The position numbers were made by a program, and so were the translations under genes. From assembly GCA_036785705.1 (NCBI GenBank), contig JAWUZG010000139.1, positions 310,001-374,000 of the forward strand: 64,000 nucleotides of DNA, given 5' to 3'. Shown here piece by piece: positions 15,121-28,200 of the stretch (positions within the stretch are counted from its first letter, which is position 1; each line of letters starts with the position of its first letter). The notes beneath the pieces were generated by a model that was given only the letters and a program-made list of their open reading frames with translations, did no database searches and had not been told where the DNA came from. Source of the DNA: Acanthornis magna (taxonomy: Eukaryota > Chordata > Aves > Passeriformes > Acanthizidae).

Positions 15121-15354
15121 TCTGAAATAAAGGCTCTATTGCCTTCCCTTTTGTGGAAATTTCTCAGTGTAAAGGCCAATCAAACAGTTTGTGTGTGGGA
15201 AAAGTGAGAACTGATAGCTGATTAAGAGTTGTGTTGTTCAGAGCGTTCTACCCCGGCTTGTCCTTATACAATCAGTGTACAGGGGAACACACCCGAAGAT
15301 CATATGGAATGAAAAGGTGCTGCCATTCCACACCCACAACATTTGGGGTGAGCC

Positions 15355-15412
15355 TCGCCCAACCTGACCTTGAACATGTCCAGGGCATCCACCAGCTCTC
15401 TGGACAACAATC
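15355..15412 (-). mobile_element. Small CR1-derived fragment
   Basis: CCAACCTGACCTTGAACATG followed by TCCAGGGCATCCACCAGCTC matches the CR1 wording for the segment near its 3' end. It lies about 235 bases beyond the larger CR1, in the same orientation, so it is either a separate old insertion or a displaced piece. Confidence 0.6.
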
Positions 15413-18400
15413 CCTGTATTTGGTTAAACAATACAAAGAATACGTATTATTTTCCACAGCCTTAAAAGTGTGGGGTTTGCCTTCTTTTTTCCATATATGC
15501 CAGATTTCCTCCAGTCTAGGTGTAAGAGCTCACTTTGGGAGGACGTCGCTCCTGAAAAGAGTTAGGCTTTCTCAGAGTGCTCACACTTCAAAGGAGCAAC
15601 CAAGAGCAACAGTTATCTGTTACTACTCTCCCTGGCCAGAATTTTCCCATCCTCTGCAGACACTGCCAGGAAGCAAACTCTTGCTTCATTTTATTTTAGG
15701 CAACAAAACAATTCTTTCTAAGCTGTCAGGCTTTTCAAAATATGAGTTCTTGTTGATATTCAGCTTTTTGGGAATGCAGCCTTAGTACAAAACCTGTGTG
15801 AAATCCAAGGACCTTTGAAAATCTGGTCCTTGTGTGTGCCAGTTTCAACTATATAACATGCTGTATATACATGCTGAACATTCAGCATGTAAAAATGCTG
15901 GGCATGCAATCTTCCAAAATGCTGGCAGTAACTGCCCAAGTGAGTCATTTACCAGAATAAACAAGGGATCTTACTCAAAGTAGGCAAGGAACTGCTCTGA
16001 ATTTCCAGCAGTCTATTTTATACAATGCCAGTGCAAATGTCTTTGCTTTTCATTTTGGTCATTATATCACTGAACAACTAAACAGATGGTATATGAACAG
16101 GATGCAAAACATTTAATAATGCCAGGAAAGGTACAGTAATACCAACTGTTCTGGCCTGCTGACCTTGGTATAGTTTAGAAAACATTGAAAGAAAGATGCA
16201 TGCCATTTTATTCTCTTTTTTTCCCTCCTGCTTCCTGTTTTGGTCTAACCTCTACAAAAGAGAAGCTAGAACCTGGAAATTAGACTTAGCTGTTTACATG
16301 CAAGGAGAATTCAACACATTTTACCTTGCCCATTTAGTACTAAAGATAGAAAAATAATGCAACCTGTAAAAGTGCTGCCTCTACAGCCTTATTATCCTTC
16401 CCAGGTCTATGGCCAAATATCTCTATAGTACATTAATTATGACCAGAATTTGGCTACAGGTAATTATATAAGCTGAAGCTACCAAAAATTTAGCAAACTG
16501 CTCCTCCTCGGATGAACTATGGTGCTGGAATGGTAGGACAAGAGGGACACCTACCTCACCTTCCTTTAAAGCCCAAGAAGTGCAGCCTCTGAATAAGGAT
16601 TGGTAAGATATCTGCTTTGTCGCCTTTCTTTCTGGACAAAGAGGAGAGGCCAGGAGCAGACAGTGTCCTTGAGTCAGGTTTTCAAGCCAAACACACATTG
16701 CAGATGGTGATATACAAAAATAGGGACGTTAGAAATACTCCTACAATGATATTAGGCTCTTGATTTTGTCTTTGTCCCAAAGACATGCATTTTTTTCTAA
16801 CATCTTAACTTCTAGAAAGTAAAACAAAGTAAAAGTCAGAAACGTCAAAGAGTTCATCAGCATTAACAGATCAAAAACCACTACAAAATTACAAAATAAG
16901 CCCCAACTAAAAACTAAATTAACCCAAGATTTGGGGGAAGTTATTTCAGTCTACATCTCTTATGCACATCTCATGACATTTTCATACTTTGGGTTAACTT
17001 TAGCATACACAGCTCACTCCTGCTTCCCTGCAAGGGTTGAACTACTTCCATTTTATGTTGTCAGCTAGCTGCACAGACCCTAGCTTTGAAAACATAAAAC
17101 CATAAATGTCTCATAAAAACAATGATCTTAAAAATATTTGAGCATTTCAACTTTGTTGGGGGATCTTTGCATGAGAGCACACCACACCACAAAGGTGGAT
17201 TTAGCAAAGTGGACTCAGTAAACATAGGAAAAAACCTTGTAAGGCCACCTGGCCGTTACAAGACAATTTTTCCCCCATATTTGAGCTTTTTTAATAAGAA
17301 TGAAAAAAGGTGCTTCTAACATCCCTCTTAGCTAAGGTTCTCCCTCACTGAGCCAATAAACCTTCTTAAGCTATCTGAATTACTTTTTAAATTAAGAGAG
17401 CAGCACACATTCCTGCAAATGAGAACAATAAGAGGTTTTTGGCAATGATCCTGCTCACTAATTATAATATTTCACATTTATGCACTGCCTTTCATCTCTC
17501 AGGGTTCTAGAGTGCTTCACTAAACAGTGGACTCTGTCCACAACTGTTGCCTCCCAGTTATGTCACACTTGCTCACAGGACATGCGAAGTCTGACCGACT
17601 TCACAGCTGTTTGCCTCACACACAGAGACAAAAATGCCACTGTTGACACTACATTCAATTAATTTCATTAATATAGAAAGCATAGGAATAATACATTCAA
17701 GTCAAGGAAACTGGCCCGATCCAATTGAATCTGGTTGAAAAAGGAAGATGCTACAACAAGGCAAACCTACAGTACCTTAAAAGCAATGGCAGCAGCGGAG
17801 GTACATCTCCTAAATTCCTCCTGAGAGCAGGGATGTTCCCAGTGTTTACAGTTACACATCAGAACCCCTGCCATGGGTGAAGACACTCACACTGGATTGT
17901 TTATTATGGCTGCATTTGACCATGAGGATGTTACTCAAAACCAAAGGCCACATGCCAGCATTCCTCATGGTTGTGGGTCCTCCCTCCAGAAGCTGATCAC
18001 ACAAAGTGAACCACTATGGCCACACTGTCACTGAAGCATAAAAAACCAGCTCTCCCAACCAAGAAAACCGTGTACAGACTATGTCTGGGTGCCACCTGGT
18101 GACGAAACAGCACTAACAAGTCTGCTCAAATACATTAACTGAAGTAAAACCACTCCCAACAAAAACATCTCTAGCTGAGAAAGCCCCCACAGCATGGCCC
18201 TGTAGGCTTCACACAATCCCCTGCTGGTCTTCATTTCTGACCAACAAAAGCTGGGAAGATGGAGCAACTCCCACAGTCAAGGTCTTGGCAGAAAAACAGT
18301 GCCTGCCCTCCTGCACTCCCCCACCACCAAAATCACAGCTGGGCTCAGCATGGGGCCATTTTCTCCCAGGCTTTTTTCTATTAAATAGAAGGGATTGTTA

Positions 18401-21400
18401 TTTTGTTTTGTGCTAACAACTGAAAAGTGGTTTTTTTACCCCTGCAAAGCACTGCCATCCCTTAGATCCGCAGACTTTGTGTGAGTGCAGAGCTGTGCAA
18501 TCCATCAGGGAAATCTGTGATTTTGTCCATTGTGCTGGTTGAGTTGTGAGAAGGGCTGTAATGGGAGCTTTCATGGCCCCAGTAATTCATAGCAAGACAC
18601 TGCACTAGTGCACATAATCACATGCTGAAGAGGAAAAGGCATTTTGGCAGCAAGGGAGGTGCAGGGATCTGCAGGAGGTGGCTCTGGCTCCAGCCACGGC
18701 TGCTCAGGTCACAGGTCCAGCAGCACAAGCATAAGCTCCCCACACATCTCTTACAGAAACAACAGCAGTCTGAATCTCATCAGAGTCGCACTGGTTTTAA
18801 CCCCACACAAACTTCAAAGTTTTCTTGATTTACACACATAAAAGATCAAAATAAGCCCCCCCACCATCTTCAGCTCATTGTAAACAAAAAAAATTCTTGC
18901 AAGTCTGACTGGCCCAAAAATCAAAGTCCCTGAGCCTTTGCGGGGAGGCAATAAATCTGAACCTTTCACAAAATTTTTTTTTCAAATAATTGCCAGTTGG
19001 GGTTGTGTTTCTCATTTAGAAACTTCCATATAATTACAATATTAAAAGAAACATGGTAAAAAGTGTGACAAGACAGAGCAATTTTAATTTCTGCAAGTAT
19101 GAAACAATTACAGAAGAAGGACTCACACTCTGCTGAGAGAAACCCCATATCCAGGGCTCAGTGAGCTAACCAGGAGAGAATACAATTTGCATAATGTTCA
19201 ATTAGCAGCATAAATATATGCTAATCATACTCAGCTGCAAGCATCTTGCTTTATCTCATGTGCTTTGTACAACAAAGTAGTATAAAAAATTAAAGAAAAG
19301 CTTGTGTTGCAAAACTTAAAGGCAAATCCAAACTTCCTCCAAGTTGAAGCTTGTTCTATAGCTTGGGATCTTTAGAAGATTTCAGGCAGAGCAGTCCCTG
19401 GAGTCTCTTTAACTTGCCCCACACTGACCCACTACCAGCCTATCTCTGCAAAGACCTGCTGACTTACTGTTCTCAATACACCATTTTCATCTTGCAGACT
19501 TTCCATCTGCTTCACTAAGTTCCAGATCAAGCACAAGTGGTTTCAAAGTTGTTTAAAGCCTAAGTTGCCACCATCAGCAGTTAAGCACAACAAAGCATCT
19601 AACCTGACAGGTCCCACTGTAATAAAAAAATCAAAATAAGGGGGTTCTAAATTAATTTCTCTAAAAGGCAGGGTTACTCATGACTGCAACTTGGGTTATA
19701 GCAAGTCTGTGGGAACATAGAAATGCATTAACTGGTGACCAGAACACATACATTCTGGTTAGTTTCTTCACAGGTGTTTCTAAAATACTTCTAAGTGCAG
19801 GTAAACAAGTATTTTACATTAATTTCTGGTATTTTGTTGAGGGGGAAAAAAGACACCTATAAATCTCCGCATTAGCAAACTCAGATCATTTGCAGATGCA
19901 TATACCACTCCAGACACAGCAGGAAGAAAGCCAATCAAACATAAATAAAAGCAGAAGTTGAGATTCAGGCTTTAAACCAAAAAAATATTACTTAAGTAAG
20001 GGACTTAGCAAAATCTAAGACACAATTTTAAAGCCTGGTGATGATAGCAAGAGTGGTAGTGACTTTAAGGGAATGCTTTAGGGTTTTCTATGTCAAAATA
20101 AATGCAGACTCAATGCAAAATATTTGCAAATGAGAGAAGTGAGATCTTTGTATATTTTGTGCAGATATATATAAGCATGTAAGAAAGTTCAGACCTAAAA
20201 AGAAGCTTTTTTGGTATGGGCGCTGCATGTGTATGCATTTTCTGTTGATTCAAAATCAAAACAGATTAGGAAAATCAATACTCAATTCCTTTTCTAGATT
20301 TTTATCCACTGTAATACACAAAAGCAATTTAGGTGCTGGCTGCACTGGATCCTTACTTCAGCATTTATTAGATGAGTATATTTGTCATTCCTTCTGACAA
20401 ATAATAGATAACAGGTGACAAATCAAGATTGTTTTATTTTTGGAGTATTTTTTTAAATGTAAGCAAAACAGAAAACTTTTTAAAAAAAATATATATTTAG
20501 TTTCTGATGCTAGGAGAGGCAAGAGTCAGAAAAAGCATCAGCCATTATTAACCATGACCAAAACCACTCATATTACAGGAGTCCACGGGCTTTCTAAAAT
20601 GTTGCCACTAGAAAATGAGGAAGAAAGGCTGGTGTCATGATTAGCTGACTGTTCTACAACTTTGAATAATCACTGTGTGTTCAAGACCACCCTGTATGGA
20701 GACCATCATTCTCTCACAGTGATGTTGACTGGTTTGCAGACTAAAGCTATAGAAACAAGAAAGAAACAGATTTATGCTGGTCTACAGAAGAGACATGAAA
20801 ATTTTAACCACAAATTACATCAAAATATTCTGGTCCCCTCACAGGATGAGACAGTTTGGGTGCTGAATTTTGGCTGCAGTCAAGTGTACCATCTAATTTT
20901 AAAATTATAAAATTATATTCTAATTATCTGACCACACTTTAAGTCAACTAAGAGTACTTTTTTCCTAACAAAGATTTTTAAAATTCTGTTCACCTTAATC
21001 TGTGTTACCCTTCTATCTTTTGAACAGTGTCGACTACACTAATTGTCCACGTTATATCCAAAAAACCGAGCTTTTGCCTTTTGCCTGTATCAAGGACTCT
21101 AATTTTTCATCCATTTCCTTCATGTTCCGGTCCTCCTCCATTTTCAGTATGCAGTAGGATGTCTATGAAATTCATGTGTTACTATTTGTTTTTCAGAATC
21201 TCTTGAAATTGCAGCACAATGAAAAGAAAATTAGTCCCAGCTCCAGGAGAAGGAATCCCATTAAACAGTAAGGGCAAACACACAAATTGCCTGGTACTGA
21301 AAATGAATAGCAAGCTGAAACACATGACTAGATGGACTGTAGCATCTGCCTAGTGTGTTTTCATACTCTGATTCAGATGAAAATAATCAATAAAAAGGAG

Positions 21401-24400
21401 GACTGTCCATCAAAATCAGTGAAAAGTTTAAACCAGAGGAAGTTATACAGGAGATGCTCTACAGTCACAAATTCAGGAGACAGGAAATCAAAATTAACAA
21501 GCAGAACTTTAAACAAAGCACATGAAAATTACAGCCACTAGTGAAAAAACAGGATGTTACAAAAAAGCTTAATGGATGGGGAACTGAATAAAAGCAATCT
21601 GAAAATAACTACAGATCTTTTAAACATAAACTATCATAGACTGAGGAGATTTTGTATTATGAATAAGGTTAATGAAAGTAAGCTGACAGAGACAAAAGTT
21701 ATGATTTCAACAACTTTCATTCAGTGAAGCAAAAAATGAACAATTTCAGGGACAGAAATCTATATACCCATTCCTGTCACACAAAATAGTACATTAGCAG
21801 AGCAGCTAATGTCCAAAACTTACTTATCACGTTCTTTTATTCCTAAATCACAGTCACACTCCCTCTGCTCTGTGTTAAACTGGATGACTGCAATTGCTGC
21901 CTCAGCACTTCTTCACTTCTCACTCGAATCCCAGAATATAAGGTATTGGACAAAAGACATGCCTGGTTTGGCAAAATTAGTCAGCTTCCCTCTCCACATC
22001 CATAACACGTAGATCATCTGCTCAAAACACAAGGGCTAAAATATCATAATTTCTAGGATATTTGTGGTACTTTAAAGACATCTGCGCTCTAGAAACTGAA
22101 TTGAGACCTCTAAAGTACTTCATACAAGTCCTCCAGCAGTTGTTAAATGGTAATGACTTTTACAGAGGGGGAAAGATTAGCTTTTGTCTTTTTAATACAT
22201 TATCTAATTCTCAGCTGGAATAAAGCACTGAAAACAGCTAATTTCTGCAGAATTCCTTTCCTTTTCTCATGGTCAAAATCATCTGTACCTTTCAACACAC
22301 TTCAAACACTAAATAAGAATTCATCTAAGAAATTACTGAAAGTTTTTTCAAAATAGCCTAATGATAATCCAAATGTGTAATACTCATTATTATTAATGTA
22401 AAGTACATGTGTAAAGGAAAGGAGACTGTACACCTTGAGACTAAGTATTGCACTGCTCCATGAAACTGAAAAGTTACTGCCATTCATACCAAGCAACTGA
22501 AGTACAAACATTTCTTTTACACCGTACCAAAACTATATCAAAGTGTGCTCCAGAGATGAGGGTTTTCTTGGTGGCACTACACCTGTTCATTTCATGAGGT
22601 TTTAATAGTTGGGATGATAGAAACTGAGCTCTAAAAGGACCTCTTAGACATAACGGAGTTATTCCCTTAAGCTTCATGACCGAAATATATTCACAGACAA
22701 TTTAAAGAAAAGATTACTCAAAAATATAAATGTGTATATCTAATAATTTTTTTAAAATACACTTTCATTTCTCATACCTCAGAGGCTCCTTCTTACCTGT
22801 CTTCTGGGGAGGAAAAAGAAAGAATTTACAACATGCAAAAGGACTGTAAGCCATCTTCATTAACATTGTTTGTGATTAGTACAACACTTAAACCCCACCT
22901 GATTAACTGATTAACTGGAGAAAAACAAACAGATACTATGCTATGCAAGAGAAACTAGAAGAACTCTGGTAAGGGTTGAACAGTGAGGTCAAGATTGTTA
23001 TGAACAGAAATACATTGCAAGTCCTGTTTCATAAATATTTGTGTATTTATGTTTATAAAACATCTTCACTGTTAGTTCTGATGAAAGCACTACAATGACT
23101 CGATGGGCAGGTTAATAATCAGTGTTCTTTCACCCTTATGTGGGCCTTTATAAAACTACATTTTCTTTTGTCAAAGCTGCAGCTGTACTGAAAGCTCGTT
23201 CCTTCTTGAACATTCATTTAATTTCTGAACATATAGATGGTATTATTGCGTAAACTTATTTAAGAGGTCAACTCCATTCCTCTGGAGCTGCATAAGCTTT
23301 AAAAATACCTATCACAACACAAAATTTCCACTTCAAAACTTCTGAATTCCCAGGCAAAGCCATTTTTTTAAGCATTTACCTTTTCAAAAAATAAGAAAAT
23401 AAACAAACAAACAAAACTGCTAGCATTATAATAAATATCACCAAGCTCAAATTATAATTCTGGGCATGTGTTTTCTCTGCCTACTGGATTTCAGTCCTGA
23501 GAAGTCCCATTTCTCCCTGAGAAGTTCTTTCACCATGCAGCAGCTCAGACCTATTTGTGGGGCTGTCCCCAGCCCCAGAGCTCTCACCTTATAGCTTGTC
23601 TGCATGGTACTGAAAACACCGATCACCTCGGGAACCCTCAGCTATATTAGATATAATTACTCAAATGATGACAAATTGGGAAGGAAGTTTACCATGCACT
23701 GATTAATTAAAGAAACAAAACCAGAATACCTGTGGCTAAAACTCTTTGGGGACTTCTGCCTCCAGCTCTCCCCCAGCACTCAGTCCTCCCCTTACCCTCC
23801 CAGGCTGTGGAAATAGGCACTTTTCAGAATAACTAAGGATGCCCTGCCTACGTCACTCCTGGGACACCCCAGCTTTCCTACAAGCAGCCACAGCTGCACA
23901 CATGAAAGGGTACAGACCATATACCCAAACCATCAAACCCAGATTAGTTTCTTCTGAAGAGATCATTATTTCTTTTAAGCTGAGGAAAATGTCCCGTCTC
24001 CAAATTCTCTTTCCCCTGCCAAAAAGAAGGCAGATCCCCCCTCCTATATCCAGGGGTTAAAAACAAAAAGCCTGCTCACAACCTGTGAAACTAACAAAAG
24101 ACAAACTGAACACTATCTCAGATATCATCTTGTACTCAGTACCGACGGCAGTAATTGAACCTCATATTCTCTAAATTACGGTTTAATTATTTGTAGTATA
24201 AAAATTGGATGGGATGATGAACCCTTTTCCTCTTTTATATCTTTGCCTCATTCACATGCCCATGCCAAAAGCCATCACAACATGCAGCAAAAGAGTGTTA
24301 TTTTCACCACTCCCAATGGCAAAGATCCTCTGGAGCAAGTGTTCTTTGCATACATTTGGCCTTCTGAGTCTGAGGTCTTCTGGAAGGAAATCACTACACT

Positions 24401-25152
24401 TTAACACCCTGAACATGAATTTTCAATAGACATCCAAACAGATTGCTCTCTCACTCTTTGTCTGGAATAAAAGATACTTAATTTTGGATTGTAAAAGTAA
24501 ATAACATAAGTAAGTACATTCTGGGAGTTAAGTATAAATGACAAAAACATATGTTACACCAGTGTTTATACAGAAGCATAGATCACATTTCTTTATACAC
24601 TCTGGTTATTGTCTTTCGAAGCACTGATACAATCCCTTGAATATGAATGATGTTTCCTGTAAAATAAATACCACAAAATCATCCTACATAGCTGGCTGGA
24701 GTGTATTACTCTGAGGACAAATATATCTTTTGAACTCTACACAGACCACTGAGTATGGGGCTGAGAAGACCAGGGGTCTGCTTTCAGCCCTGATGCTGCC
24801 TAATGAGCAGCTACAGCAGCTTTTGATAGGGAAGTCTAACATTTCTGTGTCCCATTTCCACACATGCAGAATGGGAATAATGACTTTTTTTTTTAACAAA
24901 TAATCTTGTGAGCAACAGGTGAAAACACGGTAATACAAGCTTATTTTATCCAATGTGTCAAGCTTTCTCCGTGCAATCTCATTTGTATTATTCATGCATG
25001 AAGGATGCAAGAGAAAGATCCTTCAGCATCACAATGCTAAAATTGTTCTCCTTCGCTATTCCCTGCTGCTGCTGTAACATATTTTGCGGCCAGACTCCAG
25101 TACAGCTGGTGTTAAACAAACAGGAATGGTACCTACATCTGCTCAGAAAAGG
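15413..25152. other. Intergenic DNA, nothing gene-like beyond chance frames
   Basis: The longest frame near here (15231-15785, 184 codons) crosses a CR1 scrap and has no recognisable domain. The rest is AT-rich with short frames only. Confidence 0.55.
15869..15890. repeat. Perfect inverted repeat, 10-base arms
   Basis: ACATGCTGAA, CA, TTCAGCATGT forms a perfect hairpin with a two-base loop. No terminal duplication or transposon body was seen around it. Confidence 0.8.
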
Positions 25153-25165
25153 GTTGCTTAGCAAC
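25153..25165. promoter_or_regulatory. X-box (RFX-type) motif
   Basis: GTTGCTTAGCAAC is a near-perfect imperfect palindrome of the RFX half-site GTTGC. It is embedded in a stretch that looks less AT-rich and more ordered than its surroundings. Single motifs occur by chance; no nearby gene was identified. Confidence 0.3.
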
Positions 25166-25265
25166 TGCAATCAAAGGGTGTTTTATCCTCACCAATCTAC
25201 TGTAAATTAATAGAATTCTCTCTACCATATTCTAACACTTTTAGTGGCTATATAAATGGTTGTTT

Positions 25266-25290
25266 ATTATTATTATTATTTTTATTTTGT
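25266..25290. repeat. ATT trinucleotide repeat
   Basis: Six or so TTA/ATT units in a row, ending in a T-rich stretch. Confidence 0.8.
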
Positions 25291-28200
25291 AGCTAATGTG
25301 TTTCATTTCATGATCTGATTCAGGCAAAAAACAGAGCAGCTAGAAAAGGTCATATTATGAAGCACAAAAAGGTTCAGAGACTTGTTTGATGTAGAAATAT
25401 TCTTTGACAGCTCATTGTGTTTATTTACTATACCCTTTTCTTATGCCATTTCAGAATCTATTTCAGCTGCCCCACGGGAGCATGAAGCCATTAGCCTGAA
25501 TTATCATTCTGAATGCAGATTTCACAAGGTAACACCAAATCATGAAGGTTTTGATTCCTGTAGCTACTGAGATGCTTTCCCTTTGGAGAGGTTACAGGTC
25601 TGCCATTTGTTTGCATATTAACAGCATTGATTTTCAGTATACCTGACACTGGCGTGTTCATTTATCATATATGTAATAGCTGAATACCAGAAGGTGTGCT
25701 GCAGAGTGCATGTCAACACATAGAAAAGAAATTAGTATATCTGAGACATTAAACACGCTATGCAAGCGAGGAAACAATCAAACATGGAGCAAAGAAAGCT
25801 GGTAGAGCCTATTCATCAGGTTTTAGCAAGTTTCATTTCCAGCCATGCTGAAATGGGAGCAGAATTTTGATTTAAAAGGCTTTTACTGAGGACACTGAAG
25901 CAAAAAAGCTGGGACTTATTGGTGAACATTAAAGGTCGCATACTCTCCTCATCACGAAATAGCTTTTAGTAGCAGGAGGATCAAAAAGGCTGGTAGAACC
26001 CAGATGAGCCCATATACCTCCTTTCTTCCACTATGTCCAGACATACTTTCACCAGGTGTGCATCTGAGCCTGCAAATGTCCTGGTCTACAGCCAGCCCTC
26101 AAACTGTCCTCTATTCCAGCTGCCCTTTGCTCTCCACATTCCACACCACACCCATGGTCCATGTGTATTTAAATGGTATGCAATTATTTAAATTCCTCCA
26201 TCTGTCTCCCCACAACCTTACACATATTAATTCTTGGAGGGAAAATGGCTTTGCTATTTGCTAGATGCCAGCATTCACCGGGACAGCAGCCAGCGGAGCA
26301 GGTTGTTAAACAAACATCCTGATGGAACAAAACCAAGTGTGAAGCAGCAACACAGAGAAGAATACACTTGTACTCAAACAGAAACCTCCTAGAAGAACCC
26401 AGGCAAAGCCAGGAAACAACAAAACAAGCAAGCTTTCATTTGTTTTGTCCATAACTGTAATAAAGGTGAGCAAGTTGAAAGTGCTTTGCTTAGAGGAGCC
26501 CTCCACACTTCTCCTCCCTCATATCAGTGCTCTGTACTCCATGCAATCCAACATCAAAAGCAACTCTGGCCAAAACAGCTCCTTAATTTTTCTGCTGTGC
26601 TTGTCTCTGATTAAAGCGTGAACTTTAATGTAAACAGCACTTTATCTGAGGGCAGGAATTCACACAAAACCACCAAAACAGTAAGATGCAAGGTGGACTC
26701 TTGGTACTTCCAGAAACTACTGCAGGCTCAAGCCGTGGATGCAGCAACTACAATTTAGCACCATCTGTGCTTATATCAGTTTTCATACTCTTAAAATATG
26801 CACCATATTTGTGCAGTTCCCTCAGCAAGAGAACTGAGGTATATCCTGTGAGAGTAGCAGCTAAAGATCCAGAAGTTTGATGCAAGATTGCTTAATAATT
26901 CCACAACTCTCTTGAAAATGTACTTTAAAATAATACATAAACTCTTTAGAGATGGGGGCTGGTTTGTTTGTTTAAAGAGGCATGTTCAATTTTTGTATTT
27001 TCAATCCAGGAAATGTATAGGTGGTAAATGCTGACAAAACTCAGCTCAAAAATATATTTCTCCACACTCGACTTATCCAGCCTGGAGAGTCCTAAACTGA
27101 GGATTCTCTAGAATGTAAAATGTTCCATAATTTCAATCCTTCTTCTAGATACTTCATTCAGCTCTACCACGCCTCTGTGAACGGAGAGGGAAGAAGGGTC
27201 CAAATGTGAGAGAACCACCAACCCACGATCTGGTACTGATGTTCCCTGCTCTGTTTTCCAATTTCTTTTCCAATAATTTCTACTCTTCCTTTTGAGGTTC
27301 TGATGTGTTCCCCTCTCTTGTGCGCCATTTAAGATTTCTCTACACAGAATTGGATCCAGCATTAATCCCCACAGTATGCAAGCTCTTTCCGTTATCATGT
27401 ATGAGTATGCTGTGCTGCGTGCACCCATACTGGACTTCACCGCTGCCCTCTCTCCTTCAGCTGAGCTAACAAATATACCTTTTCTGTTTTATCTTTCAAC
27501 CAATGGTTAATTCTCTTACTTCACAGGAATTTAATATCTTTGAGAGCCTTTAATGAGAGACTTCCCTTGCATACACTTGCAGAGACCATCAGGGAATTAC
27601 ACTGATTTCTGAAGCATGACTTCTCTTTACAAATGCTGTGTTGGCTCTTCTCCATATGGCCTTTAAATTCACATTAATTAAGAGCCACATGCCCGTAATT
27701 TTCAATTTTTACCACAATTCCTATTCAGTTCCTCTGAAATACTCTTTTGTGATTTACCTTGGAGCTTCTTTTTTTAACTAACATGTCATTAGCCTCTTGA
27801 AGTCACAAGGTAACAAAGTGGCTTTCAACAGCAAGTTGCACACTAAATGCTTTAGCTACTTCTTCACATTCATAGTAACAATGCCCTGTTAATTTTTCCT
27901 ATTGGATCCACACCCTTGCGTATCAGCTGTTCAAATCGAAACTGATATTTCCTGTAAAGGAGACCGAGTTGGAACTAATGCCTTCTAGAATGCTGTTAAA
28001 AATTATAAAGAAAATTTTGCACAGAACAGCCCCACAACACCTAAATTTACCTTATTTATGTAGTTCTTTTACAAAGACATATACATAAACATGAGTTTCA
28101 GAAAAGCTCAGAGTCTTTTACTGAGATAAAAACTAGTAACAAATTAATTATGGCAAAGACACAAGGCAGCACAAATATCTTGAAAAGGTGCTTTTTGTTC

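Noticed and set aside
15231..15785. 184-codon open frame on the plus strand
   Set aside because: It has no recognisable domain, crosses a CR1 fragment, and one frame of this length is expected by chance in 64 kb.
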